A stretch of DNA of 64,000 nucleotides from Brienomyrus brachyistius (taxonomy: Eukaryota; Chordata; Actinopteri; Osteoglossiformes; Mormyridae), in the NCBI RefSeq assembly GCF_023856365.1, contig NC_064540.1, positions 5,882,001 to 5,946,000 of the forward strand, read 5' to 3'. Positions 22,929 through 35,720 of the stretch are shown piece after piece. A program made the position numbers and the translations under genes. Position 1 is the first letter of the stretch; every line of letters begins with the position of its first letter. The notes below the pieces were generated by a model, which did not search any database, was not told the origin of the DNA, and was given only the letters and a program-made list of their open reading frames with translations.

Positions 22929-24616
22929 CATATGCACACATACATGCAGCAGCTCACCAGCATTTCAGATTCAGCTGACAGCCTCTCTGGCATTTGGCGC
23001 ATTTCTCCTTGATAGAACTTTTAAGTAACGCTTTGAGGGACGCTAATATGGCAGCACGAGGAAGCCTTCGGCCTCAGGTAACGGCATCCCCTTGGCGCTG
23101 GGGAGGATTACCAGCGTGATTCTGGCCCTCCTGTCAGGCTCATTTTCATGTCCGTACCCGTCTGCTGGAGCGAGATCACAAAAATATTAACGCTGCTGTG
23201 AAGAACAGAAAAACTAAAAAAGAATAGATGATGTCACTATATGAAGTCTGGCAGAAAATACCAACAAAATAGGGGTCCTTCTCTTTAAGGTCTCATTTTT
23301 ACATACCAGATTGACAATAATTAGGTCCGAACTCAGATACACGCTGATGAACATCTAGTGTTGAAGTGTCTGTGGATTATTAATAAAAAATTTATGTGCA
23401 AGCCGTCTGAGTTTGGACTCAATAATTGTTTTAATCATATTGTGTCAGCATTGTCGACAAACCGATGGTGTATATAATCATCGGAGGCAGTAGTGTTTTG
23501 AAAGATTTTTTCTGGGCGTTTTTACAAAATGGCTCATTCTGTTCTTTGGGTATATTGAAGAATGATATTCAGAAATGTTTAGCAGCTCTTCGGTGAAAAA
23601 AACATTCTGGAAAACGATCAATTAATGAATTAATTCTGTTGACGCCAACCTGCCATTGGCATGGTAGCTGAATTGAGGCCACTTCGCATCACCATGTCTT
23701 CCAGGACATGCATTTCCCAGGTGTGTCTGCTTCGGACTCTGCCAGTAAGATTACCAGCGGTGTTCTGGGCGACCGACAAGGCCTGCCTTTCCTGTGCGAT
23801 GCGGTGCGATGAACCTCAGGTCCAGGAGGAGTGAGAGGGAAAAATGGCGACTATCAAGTATTAGGAAGAGAAATGTCTGGAGGGGATTTTTGTGGCCTCT
23901 GTTAGTGTGCAGTATTACCTCGCTGATCTATAGACAGAAAAATGTGCCGTTGATTCCATTGCAGAAACGCCCACATGATCTTTTATGCATTGATAGCCAT
24001 GTCAGTTATTTGGCATCTTTGTTAAAAAGAGAAATAAGATGAACCAACCCTTAGTATCAGAGGCCTTACATGATACTAGGACAAGACTGGTAGGCAGGGC
24101 AGCTATCTCTGGGCCATGTTTGTGATCTGCTACTTTTTTATCTCTCATTTTTATGTATACAATCTCGTTATGGTGGGAAACAACACAAAAAGAAATGGCA
24201 CAACGCTTAAAACAATTTTGAAATGTCATAGTTTGTAACTGTAGTCAAACTATGTTGTCGGGGTGTGTATTTCATTAAAAAAAAGCATGTTTTTGGAATT
24301 TACTAACTACTGCAGTGCATGATGGGTATGATATTTGGAGGCTACTGAAATTTCATCACCTGCAACTGCTGTAACTGGCGTAGGGAGGCCTTAGGTGTGA
24401 ATTTGGAAAGGGGGGGGTGGCCTGTTTACTCACTATGCAGCCATTTGCACAGAGGAGCGTGGACTCTGCTGGTTTCTGGGCCGACTGGCTCTTCACACAT
24501 GGGTTAGATCCTTACAGTGATCTCAGAAGGCAATTAACAACCACAGACGGAAAGGCTGGGCCCTCGACGGCCAGACCCAGCCCCACACAGAGATCATGGG
24601 AATCTATCTCTCTTTA

Positions 24617-24831
24617 TACACTATTTGCTAAAATTATGGAAAGGTCTAGCATTTTTGCAATTAGGCTTCAAAAATCACTACATGAATATTGGTGGTAATG
24701 TTTATAAACAGTCAATGAATATTACAAATATCATACATTGGACAGTTAAAAGTGGAGCAACAGTCGAATGAAAATCTAAATCTTAATCTCTAAAAACCGG
24801 AAGTGTTTCCATAATTCTTGCCACAAATGTA
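24617..24831. mobile_element. Possible Tc1/mariner-type MITE
   Basis: TA-bounded 215-base segment whose ends are about 26-base imperfect inverted repeats sharing TACA at the edge and AATTATGGAAA inside (left 24632-24642, right complement 24808-24816). The size fits a small non-autonomous element. Family not identified. Confidence 0.4.
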
Positions 24832-25291
24832 TTCATACTTTTTATCTCATACATACCGAGCATCACCTCGGGGTCGAGGTAAAAGGAGAGACAGAGTGGG
24901 CCCCCCCTCGGCCAGCCGTCAAATGGGGGCCGATTTCATTATGAGAGATGAGCAGTGCCAGCAGCAGCAGCAGGGAGGGAGTCAGGGGTGAATGACAGCC
25001 TGTCAGCACGTAGGTGCGGGTCGGTAATCAAGAGGAGAGAGGGGAGTGATGGGTAAGCAGGAAAAACAGCACGGCAGGTGCGGCGCGTGACGTCTTCAAA
25101 CACCGTACCTCTTACTGTAGCCGTAAGCAAACAGACAGACTCTCAGTCAGGCTACTAACGGGTAAATCCGGGATGGGGGGGGGGGGGAGGGGGGGGCACA
25201 GGTGAGACTGAATGTGACATGGCAAAGGCAGATGGCAGTCCCAGCAGGAGAGGAGCAAGACTGAGACAAGGGCAGGCGTGCGGGAAGAAAG

Positions 25292-25331
25292 GAAGGACAG
25301 AAGGAAGGAAGGAAGGAAGGAAGGAAGGAAG
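25292..25331 (+). repeat. GGAA microsatellite
   Basis: GGAA units, slightly interrupted, in a purine-rich stretch. GGAA runs can act as ETS-factor sites, but nothing here shows that. Confidence 0.85.
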
Positions 25332-25999
25332 GGAAGAAGAATGTGGTGATTAGGACCCAGAAGAATAACAGCCCATCTGTATGTGTTTCTCATATGATCA
25401 TGCAGTCTAAATAAGAATGGGGGGGGCACACAGAGGTGACCTGTAAACACGGTCAGAAATTCCAGACCAAGCCAGCTGGCTTTATTGCGCTCCGTAGTTC
25501 GGTTGTTATGCATTCTGTCCTGCATAATGTTGACTCAGTCTTAATGTTCAGTGTTTTTCTAATTCTGCGACGATGATTTTACCGTATGCTGGTCTTATTC
25601 CGGCGTCTCTGAGATCACAACGCGAAATGGACGTCTGTGGCTATGAGCAGCTGATGTTGCAGCTGCTGGGGGAAACATAGAACCAGAAAAGCAAAGTCTT
25701 GCATCAACTTCCTCTTAATTAAAGATTTATTATGAACTATTTATTTCGTAAGAATAAGTGCACTTCTGCACTTAGCGCATGCAAGATAAATAAATAAATC
25801 TGTAAGATTTATTCTGCTCCGAGATTTGTCTTTTTTTTTCTAATTTGGATTATCTTTAAAATAGAATGAGTGTATATCTCAAATAAAAAAATAACATATA
25901 TTTCTTGTGACACATCTTTAGAAAGTCTCTAATTTAATGGGCATTTTTATGATCAAATTGATATTAGGGCACCAGTGACCCTGTTCACAATAAGTTGCT

Positions 26000-26041
26000 G
26001 GATGGATGGATGGATGGATGGATGGATGGATGGATGGATGG
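26000..26041 (+). repeat. GGAT microsatellite
   Basis: About ten GGAT units. Possibly the isolated tail of the GGAT-tail SINE, whose body is not visible here. Confidence 0.9.
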
Positions 26042-26727
26042 ACAAATTGACCAGAGGGAGTATTTTGTTCAGAAAGGGTAAATCGCTTCATGTGTATAAT
26101 AGGTTAACAGCAGTCTGGCTATTTATTTTTTCTCAGTTAAAGACATCAGTCACTAATCTATGTCCATTTCTGTCAGCAGACCTGCAATAGTGTGCAAGAG
26201 GCTTAGGCAGTCAAAGAAAATGTTTTCCCAGGTAATAAGTGTAGAAAAATTAACAACATACGCAAACAAACCGCACCACAATAAAAATGAACAACGATTC
26301 CTTCTGTCCTCCAAATCATCTCTCTGGCTGGCTAGATGAACGCCGCTTTAGTTCCCAAACCTCTCCTCAGGGGCACCCCAGCCATTCCATGCCTTTGTTA
26401 ATGTATTCACCACCAGCTTGATTAAAATTAAATTAATATTAATTAATGAAATTTGTTAAACAACTAGATGAGGTGCTGTTTAGCCAAACAAAATATGCTA
26501 TTGGTCAAGTCAAACTATACATGGGTGTATTGGATGGTCGCTGCAAATACTGGGGTGACTTTAGGAGAGGATCTGAAACTGTTAAGCTAAGACACACGTC
26601 GACAGCTAAAATTATTATAGTTGCACATTAACATCTTTCAGGTCACGTTAACATCTTTGATCTTTGATCACCTAAAACTTGTGTACAGTACCGTATGTTC
26701 AAATTTTCAAACTAAACTTAAGTCTAG

Positions 26728-26912
26728 GAGTGCTGTGAAGCTCAGTGGGTTAGGACAGTGCACGCCGGTTTGGAAGGTTGCTGGTTCAAATCCCAGGGTT
26801 GGCAGAGTGCGCCCACCACTGGGAACGTGTGTATGCCTTTTAATCGTTGTGGACTGGCTGATTCTCTTCTCTCTAAAGGGATGTGGATAAAAGCAGCTAA
26901 TAAATTAGTAAA
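26728..26912 (+). mobile_element. tRNA-derived SINE with L2-type tail
   Basis: Forward: GAAGCTCAGTGGGTTAGGAC (A box), GGTTGCTGGTTCAAATCCC (B box), and the tail GGATAAAAGCAGCTAATAAA. The body between them is shortened. Confidence 0.75.
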
Positions 26913-28943
26913 ACGTAAGCTGCTCTATCATGGAGCTTAATGAGAATGATCAATGCGGCTTTTTTCTTAATGAAACGTTTCATCCTGACTAGAAAGATCC
27001 AGTTGTGCCGAGCACATGGGCCACTGCAGAGCCCATAAGAGCACCACCCCCCCCCCCTTCAGAGAGTATTTTCACATGAAATGTCAGAGAGCTACTCAGC
27101 GTGGATGAAGTGAGCTGGTTCTGCACTGCAGGCGAGGCTACATCATGCTTGAGAGCCGTAGGTGTTTTGCATCAGCACAATTACGGGGCACATTCGAATT
27201 CTCTCCGTGGGTGAAGGTAATATCTGGCTATTTAGCATTCTGCTACCGGTCAGGTCGAGAGGACGGGCTCTTCGGGAAAAAATGAGAATGCGCTAGAACA
27301 GAAGTGGCGCGTTCTGCGAGCAACTATGGCAGAGATGGGTCTTCACAGGAAATATTTGACTATACAGTCATTCAGATGATTTAATGGGAAGACTGAGAGA
27401 CGACGACTGAGAATGATAAATACATTTAAGAGTACATCTAACAGGCTCATCCAAGGGTGTATTTCCTGGTCTCTTTAAGTGGGTTTCTTCTGTTCAAAGA
27501 CTTATATTAGTATGCAGGGAAACCGGGAGGGAAAACGGCCAGTCCAGAGACTGTCAGCAGAATCTGAAAACTGCTTTGGAAGGTTTTATCTATGTCGTTT
27601 TTCAACTCCCCCGAAATCCTCGTTTCCTTTTCAAATCCCTACTATTTGCTTTGAGTATTAGCTGCACAGTCCTGTCAAATTCATTCTATATTATGCACTT
27701 ACAAAATAATAATGCCGAAATAGTAGATGATTTAATTACATATATAGTCAAAAAACAAGGCATTGAGTGGTACAAGCATGTTAAGCTATCTGCTTTGTGT
27801 ATCAAAAACTGCAGATTCTTAAGTAATAAACACGGTAGCGGCAGCAATAGTAGTAGGAGGAGTAGGTCATTTAATCCCCTACAGGATCACTGAAAAGGAA
27901 ACTTCCACTTGTCAAAAAGATTCTCACTCCCATGGTCAGTAATCTACACTCACTGCAGTTTTATTATATTCAGTGTCATTACACTCTTGACTGACTGCTG
28001 TCAGGGAAGCAGATGTGCTCTGCAATATCATTACTGGTGTGACATTGGTAGAGAGAGAGAGGGAGGGAGAGAAACCAGTCCATAAAATGTGTGGAAGGGG
28101 GAAATATGGAAGTGCTTCAATGCCCTATGACATGTAGGCCTTGTTCAGGCTCCTCCTGTCAGACTCATGGACGTATTACCAAATGACCACGCAGCAATAA
28201 TACAGTGAACATGCATTGGGGTGCAAGACAGCAGGAAGCAGAAATCCCAGCTAAAGCTATTTCACAGACATCCCAGAGGGTGCTCCTACCTGCTTTGGCA
28301 GTGTGATGTTATTCATGGAAAAAGAGTATATCTGTGTACAAAAGGAGGAGAGGCGGTGGGAGGGGGTGATGGGTGTCACGCGGAAAGCACAGCGCCGCTG
28401 AACAAAGGTGACGGATCTCCGTACGACTCCATTGTGCTCATTGTATCGCTGCTTCCATTGTATTTATGCACGCATCACTTTGTGACAGAACCTGCAATGT
28501 GTGCGCTGATAGTAAATAAGATATGGGAATCTGAGAAGTGGGTTTGGATGCACAGGCACCTCTGGAGGTGAGCTGGTTACAGTGAAACGGAAAGAATAGA
28601 GGACAAGCTTTGGACTGGAGGGGAAGAGCCTGTTATTAAGCAGCGGTTATGGCGTATAGGAATGGAGTGAGACCATATGGATCCACGCAGCTGACAGAAA
28701 AGGGGTCTTGGGAGTTGGCATAATAATGTTACGAGCACATGCAGACCAATAAAGCACATTTCATACACTTTTACGGAGACACATACTTGGAGAAATTAAC
28801 AAGACTTCAAAATGAGCGAATCCTCTGATTGAAAACAGTCCAAGAATATCGTCATCCATAGTTTGTTCTATTTTGAATATCTACAAAAGAAAAACAAATC
28901 TTCAGTGTTCCAGCTTAAAGCAGAGTTTATACTTTGGGAATGG

Positions 28944-28969
28944 ATATATATATATATATATATATATAT
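28944..28969 (+). repeat. TA microsatellite
   Basis: About 13 TA units. Confidence 0.88.
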
Positions 28970-30461
28970 GCCTCATTAAAACATTAACATCGAAACTGGT
29001 AGATTTGAGACATCGGTCCGTTCACAGATCGATCACCCTGAAATTCTTAGCCAGGGTCACATAAGCATGCAAACACACGGCTTGTGCCTTGGTTTCGTCG
29101 TTTTTCTACGCTTTTCACCTTGAGAAGCAATCGTGCATTCGGCAAGGTCGGGACATTCGCGGGGGAAAGCAAATGCGATGGGTAATTTGAATAGATCTGT
29201 GAGTCTGATAAATTTGGTAGGATAAGCAATTGAGAGAAAATTAATTTTCACACAATGTTTCTCCTTAACTCTGTGTTGTAATTGATAAGATTCGGCGAGA
29301 CATGCATTTGAGATTCAGGCGCGATTGGAGAGTTCGGTGAGAAAAACGACACCAGTTAATGAGTCTGATAAGTTTGTTGAGCACAGTGATAAAATCAGAC
29401 CTTGCCGACTTCATCAGGAAAAAGAGTTCTGGGACTGTGTATGTATTATTTCTTCTTAAACGCTATAGTTTTATCGATGTTTCGCAGGAAAAACAACAGA
29501 GTTTGAGTGCTTTGAATGTTTATGTACCACTAAAGAAAAAAATATATTAAAAAAAGTAAACATTTTGGAGTTTTTTTTGTCTCTCCCTTCACATCTGATG
29601 TTACTGAGTCTCCCAGTCTTAAGAAGAGAAAGAGCTAAATCGCATAAAAGAAAGAACAACTGTTCTGCCGTCATGGCTGGATGACGAGCAGAGAAAATGG
29701 GTGCAGATAGTCGAGGATTTAGGTAGGGGCAACATGGGCGCCTACCCAGGGTGGCATCTTGCCGCGGCTGTCATGGGGCGCATGCGCAAAAACGAAAATC
29801 GCAAAATTTTGTATTTGCGCGATCGGTTTTCTATCGTTAATTTGCACTTTATTTCAGTGATATAATGTCACCGTTTGGGTCAATTAACCTTGTTGGAGTG
29901 GGCGCCCTGATTTAGGTTTGTGAAATAGCCAGGCAGCTACTCAGAAATATGAGATGGGAGGGCGGTAGGGGTGTACGAAATGCTACCAAATAAATCACAA
30001 TTTATTAATGATATTATAAATATATAGTTGCACAGACATATTGTTGCATTTTTTGTTTCGACTCTTGATTGACAGTGTTGGGGGATGCGAAATGTATTGA
30101 TGGGTAATTTATTGATGGGGAATGTATTGATGCTCGAGTGGAAAATTCACAGAAATGGATAAGAAAAGGTCTGAGCCATCGGGTGCAGTTTAGAAAAAAA
30201 GAGGAAATAAGAGGAGAAAAAAACATGCAAAAGATAAAGGTCTGCAGCCGTTTCATCTCTAAAATATGCATATAATGAAATAGGGCAGAGTAAACACTAA
30301 CATAAAGGCAATAGTTTAATTATTCATCTCTATTTTTTATTTATATACTACAGTTTGTTTCTATTTGTCTTTGTTTCCTCTTTTTGATATTTATGACTTC
30401 ATTTTGTACATACTGTAGTTTCATATTTGTATAAATAAAATGTCTTAATAACTTAAATGTC

Positions 30462-30463
<2 letters not shown>

Positions 30464-30513
<50 letters not shown>
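30464..30513 (+). repeat. AAT microsatellite
   Basis: About 16 uninterrupted AAT units. Confidence 0.92.
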
Positions 30514-30516
<3 letters not shown>

Positions 30517-30925
30517 CAGTTAGAACCTAACCGTGCTTTTTTTGGTGGGGGGTGGGAGATGGCCGAACAATTTTTGTTGGTGCATGGGGGCCAAAGTGGG
30601 GCCTCGCCCAGGGCGTCATGCAAACTAGAAATGCCACTGGGAGCAAGGGACCCGGGAAGGGGATTCTCTGTCCACATCTTCTTGTATTTTATCATGCTTT
30701 GGAAACATGATGAATTGGATATAATCTGGAATTTTTCCTTCGAGTTTAGGGACCTGCTTGGCGGGACTCCAACATTCAAAGTGAGGGGAAACGACAGCAA
30801 AGGGCTGATCTTCCCCACACTGAGAAGACTCCGTGGAAATTGAAATTGAATCATGAAGTCAAACGCATTAAGGACTTGTGATTGTATGGGTGGTTTGCAA
30901 AAAAAGGTAAAACTAATGTACAGAT

Positions 30926-31190
30926 TGTCACGCCCAGCTCGTCCGATCCTCGTGTGTGCCACGCCCCCTCATCATCCACGTGTGCCCCGTTGTTCCCTGT
31001 TATTTCGACTTGTCTCTTGTATATCAGTCCACGTCTTGCCCTGTCTGATGTCGGTCATTGTTGTAATGTGCGTCGCTGTACCCCCCTCCCCTCCCCCGTC
31101 ATCCCTAATAAACCCCGGTTTTCCCGGCTTCCGCCTACCTGCCTCGTCCTTCGCCGCTTCCAGCCTGCCTTTCCACCGTGGATCCTGACA
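30926..31190 (+). mobile_element. Solo LTR with 5-base target-site duplication
   Basis: 265 bases beginning TGTCACGCCC and ending GATCCTGACA, so the ends are inverted TGTCA/TGACA. It is flanked on both sides by CAGAT (30921-30925 and 31191-31195). It contains AATAAA at 31107-31112. TG...CA ends with a 5-base duplication fit an LTR retrotransposon, probably Ty3/Gypsy-like. No internal region is present, so it is a solo LTR left by recombination. Direction was chosen from the AATAAA. Confidence 0.85.
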
Positions 31191-31264
31191 CAGATGGAGA
31201 GCAAAAAAAAAAAAAAAAAAGACAAAAAGCAGAGTAAGACAGTCCCTAAAGTAAGAGGGTTTTA

Positions 31265-31378
31265 AAGTCCTTACTCAAGAGACCAAGGGTGAAACTGCAT
31301 AGCTGACTATGGAACTTAAACCGGCGACCTTTTGATCAAAGCCACAGCACCTTAAGCCTCTGAGCCACGCAGTGTATA
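31265..31378 (-). mobile_element. tRNA-derived SINE fragment
   Basis: Reverse: GTCCTTACTCAAGAGACC, GGAACTTAAACCGGCGACC, CACAGCACC, TCTGAGCCACGCAGTG. The LINE-type tail is absent. It starts 74 bases right of the solo LTR. Confidence 0.65.
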
Positions 31379-32629
31379 CAGGCACACGAGACAAAAGAAT
31401 CCTGAACTGAATCACTTCTGAGACCTGGCCAAGATGGAAAATGGTGGGAAAGGCGTGAGAAGGACAGAGGAGATTCATGGTTTAAATCAATGCACCTCCT
31501 TCCTCTGCATTATTTTCTGCGTTTGCTGTTTACAATCCCCTATTTGCTGCTCGCTGCCTTCCTTTTGACCTTCTGGTCTGACCCTGTCGGCAGTGAAACC
31601 GAAAAGCACCTTTGCCTCTTAGGTTAAAATTTTAGCAGGACACAAAACACAAGAAAGCGGTGACATTTACGGGGTGTCATGAGATAATAAGCAACAGTTA
31701 AGCTCAATCATTCATTGACTGTACGCCACACATTTCACGGGGTCCTTTAAGGGCATCCACCTTGCCCAATCAGTACCCTCTCACAGGCACGATTAGCCAA
31801 TCAGTAGGAATTTGAAAGAAAGTAACCTTAAACACATATATAGGGTCTAGGCTTTGCAGGAGAACATGCTAAAACACTGAGTGAGGGAGGCACCTCGAGA
31901 TCTGTGAGATCAATCATTTTGTTTTCCTTATCTTTCTGGCTAATTATAGCACAAAAACACACTCAAAATCTGAACACCTCGCTATTCTACCTCGTTTATA
32001 AATACTACCCCGCGATCCTATTTGTAATGATATTCCGACCCTTCAACATGCCATCACAATCTGCTTAGAAAACAATGACTCACACATGTTACGATAGACG
32101 CCGCAGCCAAGACACATGTGTGTAACACGATCCTCTCATGTTTATGCGTGTCCCGCTCCCCTTTATTGGCATCAACTTTTACCACACCGGCCAGGTAATA
32201 ATTCTCCTTTTATATATTCCCACTGTGAGCGATTGGTTTGACAGGCGTTTTATACTGCCAATAATGGCAAAATCTATTTTGTTCAACAAACCAACAATCC
32301 AAGAAAAAAAAGAAAATTCTTAGAATAGATTCCTCTTATTTTTACAATTCTCCTGTACCGTTCGCTTTCTGCCATTATTTCGTGACTGATTTAATGTCTC
32401 ATTTCTGTATTACTTTCTTCTCTCCTACTCTGTTCAAATTCCTGCACCACTTCCAACACACCCGAACCATTTTCTGGCCCGGGTGTAATCTGTTCTTTTC
32501 CACGGCTTAAAAGTGACATTAATTAAGTTGTTGATATCCGCGTTTTGAAGTTCACCACGGGCTCACGTTTTCAGCTCACATCACCCTGCGTATCTTAAAA
32601 ACTATTCTGTATCTGTGATAAGGATTTGG

Positions 32630-32690
32630 AGACATCCATCCGGCCATCCATTCATCTTTAAATTGCTTATCCAGTACAGGCTCGTCTAGA
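32630..32690 (-). mobile_element. Short GGAT-tail SINE fragment
   Basis: CATCCATCCGGCCATCC followed by TTGCTTATCCAGTACAGG resembles the 3' end of the GGAT-tail SINE family. Strongly truncated. Confidence 0.5.
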
Positions 32691-34578
32691 GAAATTAAAA
32701 TTTAAAAGCCTTTTTTTCACCTTCAAACACTATTTGAAAATGAGCTGTTACCGTCTATTATCACCGTACGCCGTTTTCACTTTCAGTACTCTCTTTAACG
32801 CTTTCTCCTTCACAATCCCCACCGTTTTCCTACAGAAACTCTCCGTATTAAAATAAAGTGTGGAATTTGTCGAGTACTTCGCAGGTTCTGATCACTTGGC
32901 ATGGCTTTCTGGGAAGTGTTTCAAGAAAAACAAACTGGAAAGGAGTGAATAGAAGCGGAGGAAAGCAGAGGGCAGGCAGTCTGTGTCCGGGCTACACCTC
33001 CAGCTAAAAATATAACGCAAAGATAAGATAAATCTTTTCAAACTGGCAAAGTAGCGAGTCTACTACTATTTAATCTATTTGTTTATGTATTTATTCTAAT
33101 GTTTATCTATATATAATTCCCTAAGCAATTCCTATTTTTGCTGTTTATTTATTCATTCATTCGTTTACTTATTTGTTTATTTGTCTGCTTGTTTGTGGCT
33201 ACTTTTTTTAGTTTTATTTATTTTTTTTATCTATAGTTTATATGTATGTTTCATATTCTTTTGCACTGTTATATTATTTTCTGTTTTAGTTTTTTTGTTG
33301 CATCTAGAGGAGTAAACGAACTATGTCACTGTGTAGATAATAATAATTTGTTTGAATCTCATATTCTTCTTATCATTATAGATATTTTAGATAGATTAGC
33401 TGGTCCTGACGATGTATGGCATTACAGAGCAGAGGGGAGCGGTGAGCTCACATTTGGAAGCAGGATGTCCTTTTAATGGTCACTCCACTGGCCAGGACAA
33501 CCATGCGTTATGAAAGCCATGTTTGGCTCGCCTGCTCGCCTGTGGGAATTTCTGAACCCCTCCACATCCAATTTTTCACAGATGTTTTGGACCACTAACA
33601 ATTTGGATAAGATTTTCCAGGCAGCACTGCCGGTGTGATGGACTTTCAGTGGCAGTGTTTTCTCCCTCAGCAAATGTAAATTTGAATTACATTTTTAACG
33701 ATATGTGGTATATCTGTAAATGATTGCCGAGGTTTTACTCTTAGTTCGTTTACTCATTTACCGTTAGCTGGGAACAGTATTACTGCTTCACAAGAGATGC
33801 ATACAGTAAGTGAAGGCAAGTTGTCTACTTCTGTTTAACAGTAAATTATGTAATGAACAACTTGACGTACCTCTATACTGTAGGAATGAGACAGAAATGT
33901 GACAGCTACACGGGCTAATTTCTAGGAATCCCTTTATATTTATTTAGCATCATTGGGGTTGCATATTTTTGGGCCCTGAGGACAGGCCATTAAACCACCT
34001 AGATTGTAGAAACATTTCTGTTCAACACTGTATTTCCTGCAGGCTGCTTAAGTGCGAAATCAGCTGCAGCCAGATTATCATACAAATTTGAATGTTTCTA
34101 CTAGACGCTCTGCTATTGTCCATGTATAAAAAGCAAGTAAAAAAGTTTATAAACTGACATCTGCTACCTTTGCCCTCTAACTCACAATCTCTTTAAAAAA
34201 ATAAATAAAAACTGGTTTTATAATGCAAGCACCTGAAAAAGTAGGAATGAAATAAGAGTTGAAGCTGCGAATCCAAGTGCTACTTCAAAGCCTGTCCTGA
34301 GAATGTACTTTGTTCTAAAGCATGAGATGTTCATAAATCCCTGTTTCATGGATCATCAGGTGCCACATAATCCAGTACGAGGAAAGGAATTGGGGAATTT
34401 GCAGCAGTAGCACTATCCCTCCCTCTGTTTTCCATGTGAGTCTGCCCTCTGCTGTGGGATGAAGTGGTCTGAGTCATTACCTGTTTAACAAGACCTTGGC
34501 AACAGAGAATGCAAAGGAAACCTCTAACCCCTCCTGCAGGGGGCCCTGCTCCAGCTGATTCTGAGTTCATTCTCCAGC

Positions 34579-34748
34579 TTTGGAAATTTACTCTTCAGTT
34601 ACAAAAAATTAAAATGATTTTAGTTTGTAATCTAATCTAGATTAAATCTTTATCTAATCTAGATTAGATTACAGTCTAATGTGACCTAATCTACATTTCA
34701 TTTTTCTTTATAAATGTTGTTTTCATAACTGAAGAGTAAATTTCCAAA
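34579..34748. mobile_element. Palindromic MITE-like element
   Basis: Perfect 23-base terminal inverted repeats (34579-34601 and 34726-34748; left arm starts TTTGGAAATTTACTC) enclose a second perfect 18-base inverted repeat (34627-34644 and 34655-34672; GTAATCTAATCTAG...). No target-site duplication was found, so mobility is inferred from structure only. Confidence 0.55.
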
Positions 34749-35569
34749 AATAGATGAGTTCATGGGATACAATTTCAGTATTTTCTGTAAATACTGTAAC
34801 ATATGATGAGGAAGCCTGACTTTGGGTCACTGGTCTCATCTCAAAAACGGTGAAAAATTAGCGAGCTTTGGAAATGCAGTCTTCAACTGTAAATAGAATT
34901 TGAAAAGTTAACCACTGCAAATGTGTTTGAGGTGGCGTCCCAGCCACGGTGCCCCCTGCGTCATTCCCAGTGGGATGGGCTCCCGGGGCATCGCCACTCT
35001 GCACTGGACCAGTAGCGGTGGATGCATGAATGGAGACGTGTCTAGAAAAGCCTAGATGCTCCAAGTACTGGAAAAGATACGACACAGCAGAACAGTGAAC
35101 ATCTAACCCATAACTTCTCAATGACATATTTATCTTCCTTTTTTATTATAGCATCATAGAACACATCAAAAGTAAAATAAAACCATTTGCAGCACTAAGT
35201 CTGAATATTGCATTATTCTATCTTTGTGTGACATCTGCAATAGGACATAGAGGTTTATGTTATTATTATTATCATCATCATAATCATTATTATCATAACC
35301 ATAGTCATTAGATTATTATTATTTTAAATTATTAAATAAGGAGAGATTGACTACTCAGATCTTTATTAATGTGAGCCATAATCTTTTACAGAATAGGTTA
35401 TTAAACAAGATGGATGGGTGGATTATTAAAGTACAGAATAAAGCCAGGTACCTGTGATGAAAAGCACATAAGGGAATGGACACATTTTAGGCCAAAAAAG
35501 CAAAGGAAATTGCTTGGATTAGAATATATAAATGCTGAATAACAGATGGATGAAAGATGGGGAGGGTCT

Positions 35570-35720
35570 GCACGCGGGGGTCACGGGAATCGCGATAAAT
35601 CTCAAGGCCGAGCCTGTTTACATGCGCGATGACGCGTGTGGGAAAAGTCGGCGATTGTTGCGGTTTGCGGGGCGCCGGCGCTCATCATCGCGTTAAACCT
35701 TTTCTCATTCGCCGAGAAAT
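35570..35720. promoter_or_regulatory. CpG-island-like block
   Basis: About 21 CpG in 150 bases (ACGCGGGGG, GCGCGATGACGCG, GGGGCGCCGGCGC), by far the densest CpG I noticed between the genes. No coding exon adjoins it. May be an unmethylated regulatory island. Confidence 0.35.

Noticed and set aside
28221..28571. 116-codon plus-strand open frame
   Set aside because: No recognisable motif and no splice or neighbour context.
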